A stretch of 64,000 bases of DNA from positions 1,922,001-1,986,000 of the forward strand of contig JAJFZO010000566.1 of assembly GCA_021397835.1 (NCBI GenBank), written 5' to 3'. Both the position numbers and the translations under genes were made by a program. Below the pieces are notes generated by a model. The model ran no database searches. It saw nothing but the letters and a program-made list of their open reading frames with translations, and was not told where the DNA came from. Positions within the stretch are counted from its first letter, which is position 1. Every line of letters begins with the position of its first letter. Below, piece by piece: positions 12,459 through 25,500 of the stretch. Source of the stretch: Moringa oleifera. Its lineage: Eukaryota > Streptophyta > Magnoliopsida > Brassicales > Moringaceae.

Positions 12459-13848
12459 GATAAAGTATAGAAAGATGGCTTCAGAGACTAACAAGTAGGA
12501 AAAACTCCATGAATGAACTAGATTTCCAATGAAAAATTACACTCAGAATTTCTCTGAGGATATGTCTTATTCCTCTTATTTTCAGCTCTTGACTTCGAGG
12601 GAGACTACAGGTCTGCACTTGCTTCCTATCAGCTTTTGTAATAGATATTTGGAAAATTCAGCAAGAGAGAAACAAAGTAATTAAACATGTTGCATTCTCA
12701 GTTTCCTGTTCTATTTGAATTCTTGAAGTATGCTGCAAACTTCTGCAATCTTTCTCTCCTATTTCACTTTTCCCCAATATATTCTTTTCATAACTCTGAA
12801 GAGATTAGGTCAGAGCACAAGAATAAGGGCTGGTTCCCTTTCGGGTTACTTCTTATTAAGTGCAAGTAGATGATCAAAAGAGATATATTTATGATCCTCA
12901 ATCTTTCTCTTAAGGATATACCGGTTAAGTACCACTACTAAGGCAAAAGAAAGAAAGTCTATTCAATGAAGCTTGACCATTCTTAAGCTTTCTTTCTCTT
13001 ATGTGAAATTAATTTGGTTTTCTTTACTTTAACATGCATGTTCTTTGTGATTACATGGGTTATGTCAAACTTTTTTGATCTCCACTTCCTGGGATATATA
13101 TTGAACTATATTTTGGTTTGTTCATTAGGACCATAACTCTTCTGTGTACTTATTAAAGATCATAACTCTTGAGTATCATTAATTGTAAAGATTTATTTGT
13201 TTTTGTTCGATAAACTTTGTGTGTAATATTTTTGTTGCATGCAGTACTTACTTAAGTTGATCTTAATTCTCTGTGGTGTTTCATAGTTTTTTTTACCACA
13301 TTTGAGTTTTCCATATCTAATCTAATAATTAATCTGTATTCAGTCTGATTAAAATGTAACTATTTATTTAGGAGAATTTAGAAATGTTATGAGATTCTCT
13401 TACATAAGTTTGGTTCAATTTTCTAATTAAGCTTTGGTCCTTGGAACTTTTCGCTAATAGAAATCTCTCATTCCTGTAACTTTTAAGTTGATCTTAATTT
13501 GTGCTTGTGTTTCACAGTTTTTATTGCATGTATTTGTCTTCCATATATGTGTCTGATAATTAATTTTTTTCCCTCTGATTAAAGTAGCTATTTATTTATG
13601 AAAGAATTAAGTTATGCTGCGAGACTCTCTTTCGGTACATATTATATTAAAATGTTCAAATTAAATTTACTGATAAATCGAGTTTAGTTTTTCCAAGCTT
13701 TGGGAAGTTTATATTTACCTGCTCTAACACTTGCAGTGCACTATCCCAAAATTTTTTCATGATATACTTCTTCATACTGAACTAAATAACCTTAATGATC
13801 ATGATTACTATGTTTCTACTGCTTTTTTTTTTGCAGACAAAGTGAGAG

Positions 13849-14875
13849 ATGAAGAACCAGAACAATACAGCTATTCCAAATTGGGCAGACCTATGTTATG
13901 ATATCCTTGTCAAGATAGTTCTGAACCTGAACATTATGGATGTGATTTGCAGCGTCTCTTTCGTCTGTAGCTCCTGGCGATCTGCTTGCTGTGACAAACG
14001 CATCTGGAAGAGCCTCGATTTAAGCAACCTGAGTTCCCACCGCTTTGTGACGATACCCCGTGAGCCATTCTCAGGGGAAGATGACGAGAATAGTGAGAAG
14101 CTGATGGCAATCATTAAGAGGGCTGCAAGCCTATGCGGAGACAATGTGACTCGCTTGATTTTCAATTACTTTATTGTCATAACTGATGAGCACTTGGTGT
14201 ATATAGCTAAAAGGTATCCTCCAATGTTACTTATAATACTTGTTTTTTGAGAAGAGTAGACTGTTTTTTATGTTGTTGATCTTGAATTAATAGAGAGAAC
14301 CCTTTTCTTGCAGGTGCCCAAATATCAAGCATGTGAGTCTACCAGCTTGGAATCAAATATCGGTTAATGGATTCCGTGAGGCAATTGAGCACTGGCCAGG
14401 GCTTGAGTCCATGACGTTTGCGAATAACATTTGCAGTCCTCTTGAAGTTATGCAGATGATTGGTGAGAAATGCAAGAACTTCTATGCACTCAAAGTCATG
14501 TGCCCTTTCAACATTGGATTTGCCAATGCCATAGTTGCCTTGACCCCTCAGATTAAGGTCCTGAGCCTATGCTGCTCAATTGTCTACATGGATGCACTAT
14601 CTATCATACTGAATGGCCTACATGAATTGGAGATGCTGAATGTTTTTCACTGCTTTCTTATTGGCATTCCTCACCCTCCAGGCCCTGTTAGCATAGAGGA
14701 CAATGAAATGACTGATATAATTGCCGGAACGAACAAGCGGCTCAAGAAGTTGATCTTCTGTCGAAAGAACACCTGCCTCCTTTGCTTTGTTAACTCTGGG
14801 GGTGAAGACGAACAAGAATGGTATCTCCATGAAGAAGAGCTCTGGAAAATGGATATGGTTGGCTCTCTTTCCTAA
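13849..14875 (+). CDS. F-box/LRR-repeat protein, At3g48880-like, copy A
   Basis: Two exons (13849-14213 and 14314-14875) join in phase to 308 residues. The product would be a substrate-receptor subunit of an SCF ubiquitin ligase, binding SKP1/ASK through its F-box. The F-box spans about residues 10-55 (NWADLCYDILVKIVLNLNIM, then VCSSWRSACCDKRIWKSLDL). It is followed by degenerate leucine-rich repeats: PAWNQISVNGFREAIEHWPG, the LVYIAKRCPNIKHVSL junction over the intron, and LNGLHELEMLNV. The conserved tail WYLHEEELWKMD resembles the Arabidopsis At3g48880 family, which is of similar length. It belongs to a triplicated block with pseudogene B and intact gene C. The target protein is unknown. Confidence 0.88.
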
Positions 14876-15540
14876 TGATGTAAGCAAATGGAGCTGATTC
14901 AGTTTATACCCCTCATACCCTTTTCTGAATAAAAAAAAACAGATTTCATCAGTCCATGACCATCATTTTCTCCAGTGTCTTTCTTCTTCCTGGTTATCCT
15001 TAAAAATAATGAAATTAATTTCTCGCATATTTGAGTATTAATCTTGGCTACATGCATTCACATATACTTTTCAAGCATTTTAATGAAGCATTCCAAGCAA
15101 TATCCTAGAGATTTCTGTGGATTCTTGAGTAGTTTCCAGGATAATCATGCATTTGCAAACACCAAGCTGCCTACAATAAGAATATTCAAATGAGAATCAA
15201 TGTTTCTGGTCACAACATATAATTATAATACTCAACAATAATTTGTGTTAATTTCCAATTGTTTATACTATATGCAAGAAATTGTGGCTCATCATATTAA
15301 TTCTTCCATATAAAGTCTAATTTGAAGAGTTGTTGCGAAATTTTTATCTCATAAATGATAGGAATTTTCAATGAAGTTACTCTTAGATCAATTGATTCTC
15401 TAAGTATATCATCATTGATCAAATTGAACTCCTCTATAATGTAATTAGAGAATTCTCAAAGAATTATGGAGCCATCCAAACTATTAACCATTGGTATGTC
15501 TTCTTCTTGGCTTAAATGTGTACTGCAAAACTGATATATC
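14876..15540. other. 3' flank of F-box gene A
   Basis: Non-coding. 14880-15000 is the probable 3' UTR, with AATAAA-like sites and a motif (TGTCTTTCTTC, TGGTTATCCTTAA) that also follows copies B and C. 15040-15240 matches the DNA downstream of copy C. Nothing else is recognised. Confidence 0.6.
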
Positions 15541-15782
15541 AATGTTGGATTCTCAATTTCCTGTTCTTATTGAATTCTTAAATTATATTGCAAATTTCTG
15601 CAATCTATCTCTCGTATTTCATTTTCACGGATACATTCCTTCTTAGCTCTCAAGTTAGAGCAGTGATCAGAACAAGGGTATGATTTTTCTTTTGGTTACT
15701 TTTCATCAAGTGGAGGTGGATGCTTAAAAGGGGTTATATCTTCATTTTCTAAGGATAAAGGATAACTGCCTCAACTAAAGCT

Positions 15783-15810
15783 AAAGAAAGAAAGAAAGAA
15801 AGAAAGAAAG
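15783..15810. repeat. (AAAG)7 microsatellite
   Basis: Seven perfect AAAG repeats. The matching place in unit A (about 12950) has only two or three repeats, so this is a local expansion. Confidence 0.9.
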
Positions 15811-16488
15811 CAGAAGTAGAAACCCAATCTTATGTTTATTTAGTGATTAAGATCGACCCTGAATGTTTACTTGCTTTTATTCAATAATCTTTGTGTATAA
15901 CAATATATCAGTCTCATGCAGTAGATATGTCTTGTTGTAGTATTTTTTAACGTTGACATTAATTTCTGCCCGTATTTCATAATTTTTTTTAATTACCTCA
16001 TTTGATCCTTCCATATGTAATCTAACAATTATTATTTTTTTGTTCTGTCTGATGAAAAAGTAACAATTTATTTAGAAATTAAGTTAAGATATGCTATGAG
16101 ATTCTCATAAGTTATGTATATGTACTACATTAACAAGCTCAAAATTGAACTTAGCGATGTGTTAGGTTTAGTTTTCTAAACTTCATGTCTCTTTGACTTT
16201 CACTTATCCACCTGGTTCTAATTAATGCCTAAATTACAGTAAGGATCTTAATAGACAGAAGTTCGTCAGAGGGCCAGGACTCAAATGCTAAATGAATGAC
16301 TTTGATCGTTTGTTCATGTCATAAGTCTTAAATGGTTTCACAAGCATTCATTGCAGCTCTACTGGTTGATAAACTATCAGCTTTTACCTATCTTTGCATA
16401 TTGATAGATACTTCATGGTAAACTAGTAACCTTATTGATTCTGACTACTATGCTTCTGCTTGTTTGTAGCCATAGTGCTTCCCAAGAG

Positions 16489-17355
16489 ATGAAGAAACAA
16501 AGAAATGCAGCTTCTCCAAATTGGGTGGGTGGACTGGATTACGATATCTAGGTCCAGTTATTTCTCCACCTGAATTTTATGGATGTTATCTGCAACGTCC
16601 CTTTTGTCTGTCGCCCTTGGTAAGCCGCTTGCTGCGACAAACTCCTCTGGAAGAGCCTCGACTTGAGCAATCTGACCTCTATAGAACCGCTTTATGATGA
16701 TATACCGTGAGCCATACTCAGAGGGAGATGACAACAATAAAGGGAAGCTAATGGCTGGGTTGATGAGATTGAACTAATAGAGAGAACCCATTTCCTGTAG
16801 GTAAAACCAACATCAAAAGAGTGAGTCTCTCACCTTGGAATCAAATATCAGTCGCTGGATTCCGCAAGGCAATCGAGCACTGGCCAGGGCTCGAGTCAAT
16901 GACTGTTGGGAACATTTGCAGTCCTCATCATGTTATGCAGATGATCGGTGAGAAATGCAAGAACTTCTTTGAACCGAAAGTGATGCGCCCTTTCAACATT
17001 GAATTTGTCAATGCTATAGTTGCCTTCACCCCTCAGATTAAGATCCTGAGCCTATGCTGCTCAGTTGTATACAAGGAAGCACTGTCTACCGTACTGAATG
17101 GCCTGCATGAACTGGAGGTGCTGAATGTGCCTTCTTGTTCGCATTATTCACCGTCCAGGCCTTGATTGCGTTATTGACTATGGACTGGATGATGAAATAG
17201 TTAGAAAGGTAGAAAGGCTGAAGAAGTTCATCTTCCACTAAAGGAACACCTGCCCTCTTTGCTTTGGCAGCTCAGGTGGTGAAGACAAACAGGAATGTTA
17301 CCTGCATGAAGAAGAGCTCTGGAAAATGGATGTAGTCAGCTCTAGTTCCCATTGA
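16489..17355 (+). pseudogene. F-box/LRR pseudogene, copy B
   Basis: It is clearly homologous to copies A and C from the ATG at 16489 to the WKMD-type tail, but broken. A TAG follows LDYDI in the F-box, a TAA replaces part of the PW-RAAC segment, and frameshifts follow DLSNL. About 130 bases covering the end of exon 1 are deleted near 16760. The acceptor before exon 2 is TGTAG, and further stops occur at about 17163 and 17239. The longest remaining frame is 16821-17165, in exon 2. No functional F-box protein can be made. Confidence 0.92.
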
Positions 17356-17600
17356 TGTAAGAACATGGGAGTGATTCTGCTTGGGCTCCTCTTAAGACAC
17401 AGATTTCACTGAATAAATCCATGGCCATCGATTTTCCTATGTCTTTCTTCTTTCTGGTTATCCTTAACCATGATTTTCTAATTAAGGTTCCAATGGCTCC
17501 TATAGAACAGCAATGAAAAATCAATAAAGAACTAATAGACTGAATAGCAACAGGTTTCAAATTAATGTTATTAAAAATAAATGAATTTTGATATTCAATC

Positions 17601-18239
17601 ACATCATTAAAAAAAATTAGTGATTATTTAAAAAAAAAATCACTCAAAAACATTTTGCAAATGGCTTCAAAAATCATTCAAGCCGCTGGCAGTCGTGTAT
17701 GGAGAGAGATTGGGAGACCGAGAAAAAAGAGAGGAAGGGAGAAGGAAAAGAGGTCTGGACTTCATTTTCATTCTTGCTTTATATACGGAGCAATGCTACC
17801 ATTGAAGTTGAGATCCTTTGTTTAAGAGTTTTATGAAGGTAAAGTTGAAGAAGACAGAATGAGCTCAAGTCTGACATGAACATTTGAATCAAAAACAATT
17901 GACAGTATTTTATAAAGAGATGTATTTTGTTAAAGAAGATGTTAAGATCTACAATAAGAAAATTATTCCTTTGTCATTATTATGAAAAAAAATTTCATTG
18001 CTGAGTTTAATTTGCAGTATCATTATTGGCAGATCGATGCCTAGATCTTTCAGTATTAAAGAAATTTTGGATTCAAATCTCTTGTAAGGTCACAAGATTT
18101 TCTACTACCCTTACCCTTGTGTTAGAAAGTTCTTTCCAAAACATCCTAATCTTATTAGCCAACATCAAGAACCTATCTTTACAGTCCTCGAAGTAATTAT
18201 AGCACTTTTATCACTTACCCAATTCTAATTGGAGATTAG
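17601..18239. other. Spacer between units B and C
   Basis: I see no gene and no match to the other units here. It may be unduplicated DNA or sequence inserted at the B/C junction. Confidence 0.45.
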
Positions 18240-20771
18240 GAAGGCAAGATGAAAAACAGATAAGGAATGGTTCAACCTGGAAAGGTTATGCTCATCTGTG
18301 GGAGAGTTTTAAGATGCTACAGAAGCAGCATCTTTCATTCACATTGACATGATAAGATCATTTGATTGAATAAGATTCATCTCCCTCCTAATATTAATTA
18401 GGGTCTTTCGAGAAACTACTAAGTTGGATTACCATCTTACTGCAATTACACATCAGATGATCAATCTTTTGTGTACTCTATCTGTGATACTATTATTTAA
18501 ATATTCATTGATTTTACGAAATAGACGGGAAACTGCAATTTTAGTTTCCAACATTGCAAAGAAAATTGGATTTAGAGATGGCTTGAGTGCTATTTCAGCG
18601 GCTGAAAATGCAATGGCCTTGGGACCTTAGTTTAAGCCTCACTTAAGCTGGTCTCTCTATATATTTGGATGTTAATTAACGTTGATTATTTCAATGGAGA
18701 TGTAATGAAGTTTAATTTATTGATTATTCTAAAATAAAAACTTTATGGAAAAGTTCTTGAAAAAACAATGAAACAAAATTATGTTTAAATCAAACAAAGG
18801 GTTTTTCTCTAATGTTTTTAACAGAACCCGAGGATTCTTGAATCTAATTTTTCTTCCTGAACTTTTTTATGTCATTGAATGTTAAAAAGAGGTTTCAACC
18901 CATAAAATTCAGCATAGATTTAGCATATTAATCCATATTCTTGATTTAGAACAAATCAAGCTTGAATTCTCATAGAATTCTCAGAATCCAGGCCCTACCT
19001 CTTAAGTATAAATAAAGCCTGTAGTGTAAGAGGGTAAGATCCAGAAAAAAAAAAAAAATCCTATTGGACTATTAGTTTTTTAAAATTTTTTTAAACAATT
19101 AAAAACTATCTCACTTTTATAGAAAACCCTAAACCATATCCTCCACTTACCATAAAAGAATATTCTGTCATGAGGTCGCCATACATGGGGTTAACAGATA
19201 TGGTAAGAAATCCCTATATGTAAGGAGTTATATAGGAGGTTTCAGAATCAGACCTCTATATTTTCAACACGTTTCGGTGTTAGAAGAGTGCATCAGTATT
19301 TTTGTCTACACTGAAAGCAGCAGGTAAGCTTTCTCTCAAAATGACTCCATTTCTTCGTGTCTTTCTTAATTTTGTTTCTTGTACATTCTGCTCCCTTTTT
19401 GATCTTTTTTCTAGGCCAAAATCATGTGTTCTTTGTTTGTCAAGGCTAGGTAAGTACCTTTTGGGATATGCTCATGGTGTAACATATTCAAGTATATATT
19501 ATTTTTTTCTTGTAACTGAGAAGGAATTCAAGCTCTTATCGTGCTATATTTCGTCTGTAATGTGATAATTTTTCTTTTCCTTATAGATTCCAGATAACCA
19601 ACATTTAATTTCTAGCATTTTTAGTGTTTATTCATTTAGGTTGGTATTGATATAACTGTTTTATTAGCTATTGACTCAAAGGTCAGTATGTCTGAAGAGT
19701 TATCTACAGGAGAAGGGGTAATTTCCCCTATCAACAATAAGAAAGAGAGACGAAATTCAAAAGAACTAAGAACTAGCCTGTCAGTTTGTAAGTCAAGCTG
19801 CATGAGTTACATTTAGATTTGTGCAACAGTTTTTGTTTTTCTGTAAAAACTGATGAAACTCAAGTTCATAGAAAGCCCTAAGTGGTAGAGCCTGTGGTGA
19901 TAGAAAATAGAGAGAATAAGGTTTCTCAGACTAACAAGTAGGGAAGGACTCCATGATTTTTGGTTTGATGTATTATGTGTAGATGTGTCATGTTGTTGTA
20001 GCTTCCAAGCTGCTCTTTCTATCTGTCTTTCGTAGTTTGTCCCGCATTTGAGTCTTCCGTATATAGATTAATAATTAATCTTGCTTCAGTCTGATGAAAG
20101 AGTACAGATATATTTAGAAGAATTTATAAAGGCTGTGAGATTCTCATTGTTTTATTTACTAGATTAAAGGTTCAAATTAAACTTATAGATGAGTCGGGTT
20201 TAGCTTTCTGAACCTCATGCCGTTGAACTTCTCACTGAGTCCACAATCCCTAACAGATATGCAGTCCTAAATTGACCTGACATGCAGTCCCTCATATCAA
20301 AACTTTAGGCAGTAAGATTTTCTTTTCATGATCATATACTATTTTGATGAATCATTGAAACTGAAATCTGCTGTATGAGTATGTTCTAGCTGATGAACAG
20401 CCTGAAATATTTCCAAAGTGAATCCATTACAGTAACTAGATGTGTTTTAATATGTTCTACTCTTCTCCTATGCCTAAGTTAGACTATGTGTGAAGATCTT
20501 ACTATAGGTTACAATGGCAGACCAAAGATTTTGATTGTTTATTCTCATAACAAGTATCATTTTTTAAGTCTTAAATGATTTCATAAGCAATTGTTTGTAA
20601 ATACATTGTAGCTTCCATTCGTTAATATACTTTCAGCTTATACCTCTCTTTGCAAAAGATACTAATTAATCTACAAGGCAGAGATAAACAGATACTTCAT
20701 GGTGCTGAAAAAACCTTATTGATTCTAATTACTATATTTCTGCTTCTGCTTGTTTGTAGCCATAGTGAGAG

Positions 20772-21764
20772 ATGAAGGAACAAAGCAGTACAGCTTCTCC
20801 AAACTGGGGGCAATTGAATTACGATATCCTTGTCCAGATATTTCTGAAGCTGAACATAATGGATGTGATAAGCAATGTCTCTTTTGTCTGTCACCCTTGG
20901 CGAGCTGCTTGCGGGGACAAACTACTCTGGAAGACCCTTGACTTAAGCAATCTGCCCTACGGGAAGGCACCATGCCGCTGGGGAGATGACAAGAGGAAAC
21001 TAATGACAATCCTAAAGAGGGCTGCAAGCCTCTGTGGAGACCATGTGACTTGCTTGATTTTCAATTACTTCCTTGCCACAACCGATGAGCACTTGGTGTA
21101 TATAGCTAAAAGGTCTCCTCCAATGTCACTTATAATACTTGGTTTGAAAAGGATAAATTGTTTAGTTGGCTTGATGAGCTTGAACTAATAGAGAGAACTA
21201 TTCTCCTGCAGGTGCCCTAACATCAAGAAGCTAAGTCTCCCGGCTCGGAATTATGTAACGGTGGATGGATTCCGCCAAGCAATTGAGTGCTGGCCAGGGC
21301 TTGAGTCCCTGACTGCTGCAAACATTTACGATGCTCCTCATATTATGCAGATCATCGGAGAGAAATGCAAGAACTTCTTTGAACTCAAAGTGGCATGCCC
21401 CTTCAGCATTGAATTTGCCAATGCCATAGTTGCCTTTACCCCTCGGATTAAGATCCTTACCCTACGCTACTCACTTGTCTATAAGGAACCACTGTCCATT
21501 GTACTGAATGGCCTACATGAATTGCAGGTACTGGATGTGTCTCACAGCATTCTTTTTGGCATTCTTCTCCCTCCAGGTCCTCTTAGCATAGATGACAATG
21601 AAATGGATGATAAAATTTTCCGAAAAGCCAAGACGCTTTTCAAGTTCTTTTGTGAAAAGAGCTCGTGTCCTCATTGCCGTAGCACTTGTGAAGACATGCA
21701 GGACTGGTATCTCCGTCGAGAGGAGCTTTGGAAAATGGATTCAATGAGCTCCCTCTCACATTGA
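20772..21764 (+). CDS. F-box/LRR-repeat protein, At3g48880-like, copy C
   Basis: Two exons (20772-21112 and 21212-21764) join in phase to 297 residues. The role is as for copy A: an SCF ubiquitin-ligase receptor. The F-box lies at about residues 10-55 (NWGQLNYDILVQIFLKLNIM, VCHPWRAACGDKLLWKTLDL), followed by leucine-rich segments, e.g. RIKILTLRYSLVYKEPL and LNGLHELQVLDVSHS, and the WYLRREELWKMDSMSSL tail. It lacks about 11 residues that copy A has after DLSNL, where the B pseudogene also varies. The C-terminal CPHCRSTC cysteine cluster differs from CLLC in copy A. The intron position is identical in all copies. It appears functional from sequence alone. Confidence 0.88.
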
Positions 21765-21860
21765 TGTTAGAACCTAGAAGTGATTCAGCTTGTGCACCCT
21801 TTCTGAATAAATAATAAAACTCAGATTTCAGTGAATAAATCCATGCATAACCATTATCAT

Positions 21861-22018
21861 TGTCTCCTATGTCTTTCTTCCTTCTGGTTATCCTTAAACA
21901 TGATTGCCTAATAAATGCTTCAATTGCTACTATAGAACTTGTCTCCTATGTCTTTCTTCTTTGTGGTTATCCTTAAACATTATTGTCTAATAAATGCTTC
22001 AATTGCTCCTATAGAAGA
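21861..22018. repeat. 79-base tandem duplication downstream of copy C
   Basis: The block starting TGTCTCCTATGTCTTTCTTC at 21861 is repeated from 21940 with a few substitutions. Units A and B have one copy each after their F-box genes, so the doubling is specific to unit C. It lies in or just after the 3' UTR. Confidence 0.85.
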
Positions 22019-22560
22019 GTGATGGGAAATCAACAAATTAAAGGGCCAATAGACTTAGAATTAGTGTTGTGGTGTGGCTCATCATGCAATGTTTTGCCTC
22101 TATGATGGCTATATAACATATAAGAACTTGAGCAAGTTAAGTTTTCTCCTCTCTTTCAACGTGACATCTCACCAGATTTTCTACTGTCAATTCCACCTTC
22201 ATCAAGACTGTTAAGGAAAAGATAGAAAAAAAACAAGATGAAGCCAATGCTTTGATGATCTTCCTCTTCTTCTTCTTTCTTCTCCCTCCAATAAACATTG
22301 CAGCTTTACCCACGTTGATTTTTCTTGCACATATTTCAGTATATTCTCTGTTACGTCTGCATATTTTTCAAGCATTCTCATGAAGTTAGCCTTTCCAAGT
22401 AACAATCCTTGGCATTTCTTTGGTTTCTTGGTTTTCCAGGATGATCATTTGTGAACACCAAGCTGCCTACAAATTAAGAGTTCCGTGACAGAACCGATGT
22501 TTCTGGTCAAACAAATATAAGTAATTAAAATATTCATCTGCATGCATAAATAATTTAATG

Positions 22561-25500
22561 CTTCCTATAATTTACAGTACCCAAAATCTTGTTCATATGT
22601 ATTCTTCGATGTTGACGTGGGGAAAAAAATTATGGAAATGTTGACTGTTAAAGATTTTGTTCTTTATATAACCCTTTAATTCGTAGAATTCTTTCAAAGA
22701 AACCCATACATTAACCTATTACAACAATAAATTATCTACCAGCCTTCCTTGTAAGACATACCCACCGACAAGTAAGCAGGAAAGCATGACTTAACTTTAA
22801 AGATCAAGGGAACAAGAAATTAAAATCATGCAAAACGATGATGTTCTTATTCAAATCTTATCAAAAAATTAGATTATTTTCTAAATTTTTTCATAAAGAT
22901 CGGTAAACAATACCGTGTAAGAAGGCCGTGTACACTTTAATCACCTATTATTTATAGGGTATGAGATGTTAAATGCTTTTCCAAAAATATTAGTAACCTA
23001 ACCATGTGTGGAAACGTAATTATGGTATAAAACCCTATCGTTATCATATCTTGCTATGATCTACCGATTTAATATCTAATCAAAATCAGGCCCCACTGTG
23101 ACCTAATACTCATGGGGACCCAAAGAGGATTTCAATGTTGCGCGTCGACTATCTTTAAAAAGGAATAGCGTAACACATACCATCAAATCAAATTTAAAAG
23201 GAAGTATTATGTATATGTTTAGAGAAATTAAGTTCTGTAGGAAGTTTACCCTTTTGAGACTAAAGTCATAAGACTTGAAAATTTGGTTTATCCACACCTC
23301 TTACTATGCTATTCTTGAGTCCCATGATATCCGCATTAAGGTTAATTTCATTTGCATTAACAAACACATGGTAAAAGAATGGGATGATGCAAGATTAATG
23401 TTGGAGAATATGGGACAAATTTAGAAATATAGAGGTGAGATAGGATTTTGAAAACTTGTTTCTATTTTAATTTCTTGTTTTTATCTTAAATTTTATTGAA
23501 TATGTTTTAAATATTTTTTGTAATTATATATCTTTAAAATAATCATTTATTGAATCAGTGAGAAATTTCGAGCATCTCATTCCAATTTTATATATTTTAC
23601 AAATTTGAAAATTTTTGTTTTTAAGGAGACAAATGCAGGAGGTGATTTTAAAAGTAAGAGGAGGTAATCTTTTTATTGTACTTAGGTTTTTTTTAGTGAA
23701 AAATATCTTTTGTTATGCTTGTTGAACAATATAAGTTTATTTAAAGTAAATATTATTTAAAATCTTAAGTTTTAATTTCTCTCTCCAATCAAATTATTTT
23801 CAAAATGTATCCAAATAAATTCTGATTTATTGATTTTATCTAAATTAAATTTTAACTCAAAATAATTGCAAAAAATTAATAATTTTTTATTTTTAAAATA
23901 ACTAAAAATAACTTAAATAGACTTTACACTTTAATTTGATTTTGTTCCTCAAATTTGAAAAATTTCAACTAACAAACTATTTTTTATGAATTTTTAAAAA
24001 TTTTAATAGTATATTTTTAAAAAATATATTTTTAATATTCAATAAATTTTAAATTATTTTAATGACAATAGCTTAAATATTTTTTACATACATAAAAAAT
24101 TGCAAGTTAAAATTTATTATAAAATATTTATTATTTAAATATTTTTAATATTTAAAATTTTTAATAAGATTTAATTCGAACAAAATTAAAATGTTAAGAT
24201 TTGCTTAAATACATTTTAAAAATAAAAGTTTAATCGAAGAAAAAGAATAAAACTTAATGTTTAAAATAGTATTTATTTTTATTTTTTATTTTTTAATATA
24301 TTATTATTATTAAATTATTATATAATACTAATACTAATACCGTGTATTATGGTTTTTCGATGAAATTTTTAAATTATAAAAATTTTAGCTTGTGTAGATT
24401 TACTGTTGAGTATGTGTGAAAATAAATTTACATAGAATGACAAATTGAGATTTTTAAATATCTATTATTTACACTGGGCTTTATTATATATAAAAAAAAT
24501 TTTACTTGTGTAAATATACAAAAAAAAAAGGTGAGAGTCGTAAACTTTATTATAATAAACAAAAAATAAAAAAAAATATTTATCTATTTTGTAATTCATT
24601 TTTATAATAAAATTTTTTTTATAGAAGTTACAAAATGAATGTAACTCTCAATTAAGATTGAATCACTATAAATCTTATGTTTTTGTGATTATTTAATTTT
24701 TTTTATTGATAATTAGCTTTCGAGTTTTATAGATTTTATTTTTAATTCATCAACTAAAGATTTAATAGTCAAATTTTTAATATTTATTTATTTATACAGC
24801 TAATCATTGTTATAAAAATCATTATTATTGTTATAATTAACCTTTTTTATTACCTCATTTTGCATAACTGTGACCATACAAACCAAATTTAGTAAACACG
24901 ATGACATATCATATACTTCAAATCCTTCCAATAAAAACCACACCATCAATCAATACAGAGGGTATTGCTTATATATTTAAATTTTTATAAGATCATTAAT
25001 TAATAATTCAATAATTAAAACATATAGAATGAACAATATTTACAATCAAAATAGTTAATTATATTATAGTCTTACCCTGTGGCATATCCTGTCAGCTGGT
25101 ATGTGGCATAAGACTGTTGAGCACCAAACTTACACATTTCATGTACCTAAACATACACCAATAAATTCTTGCTTAGTTAACATCCCACCAGGTACCAACT
25201 CATCAAACTACACCCTTTGTTCCATTTCAATGATAACCATTCATATCATTGGTTACCTATTCCAGAAGTATATAATAAATGGAACCCACAGATGGAATGT
25301 GTCTACACAGAAGCCATTTGCCTTCAAACCCCGTTGGACCCTTTCTGAATTTTATGGTTGGTAGAATATATATTTATATATAGCTTGGAAGCAAGAACAT
25401 GTGAGAGGAAGCAAGTATTAGGCAAACAGGATACTGCAGCCATGTGCATCGGTTGTCTCTGCAGGCCTCTAGCACGTGTCGATGGGTGTAGCTAATCAAG

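Larger units (their letters stand above)
10560..15240 (+). repeat. Tandem duplication unit A
   Basis: This is the first of three tandem units. It starts within about 90 bases of the helicase stop codon, in what is probably its 3' UTR, and runs past F-box gene A. 10560-10870 matches 18250-18640 (shared TGCAAAGAAAATTGGATTTAGA and flanking words), 11700-11830 matches 19260-19390, and 15040-15240 matches 22330-22540 (shared CACCAAGCTGCCTACAA). Between 10474 and 13848 I see no other coding gene. This 3.4 kb probably holds the promoter, leader exons and leader introns of F-box gene A. Confidence 0.8.
15540..17600 (+). repeat. Tandem duplication unit B (shortened)
   Basis: 15546-15810 aligns with 12690-12960 of unit A (shared TTGAATTCTT, TTCTGCAATCT and the GGTTACTT region), followed by pseudogene B and the common 3' motif at about 17440-17500. 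The part matching 10560-12680 of unit A is missing, so the unit is truncated at its 5' end. The leader sequence just before the ATG is closer to unit C than to A. Confidence 0.75.
18240..22560 (+). repeat. Tandem duplication unit C
   Basis: 18250-18640 repeats the DNA immediately downstream of the helicase stop codon (10560-10870) although no helicase exon precedes it here. 19000-19400 repeats 11280-11830. Gene C follows, and 22330-22540 repeats 15040-15240. The 18240-20771 part has no other gene and probably holds the leader exons and introns of gene C. The 62-88 codon frames there look like chance. Confidence 0.8.

Noticed and set aside
25101..25364. 87-codon plus-strand ORF in AT-rich spacer
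   Set aside because: No recognisable domain, no signal peptide, no clear promoter. Left unannotated.
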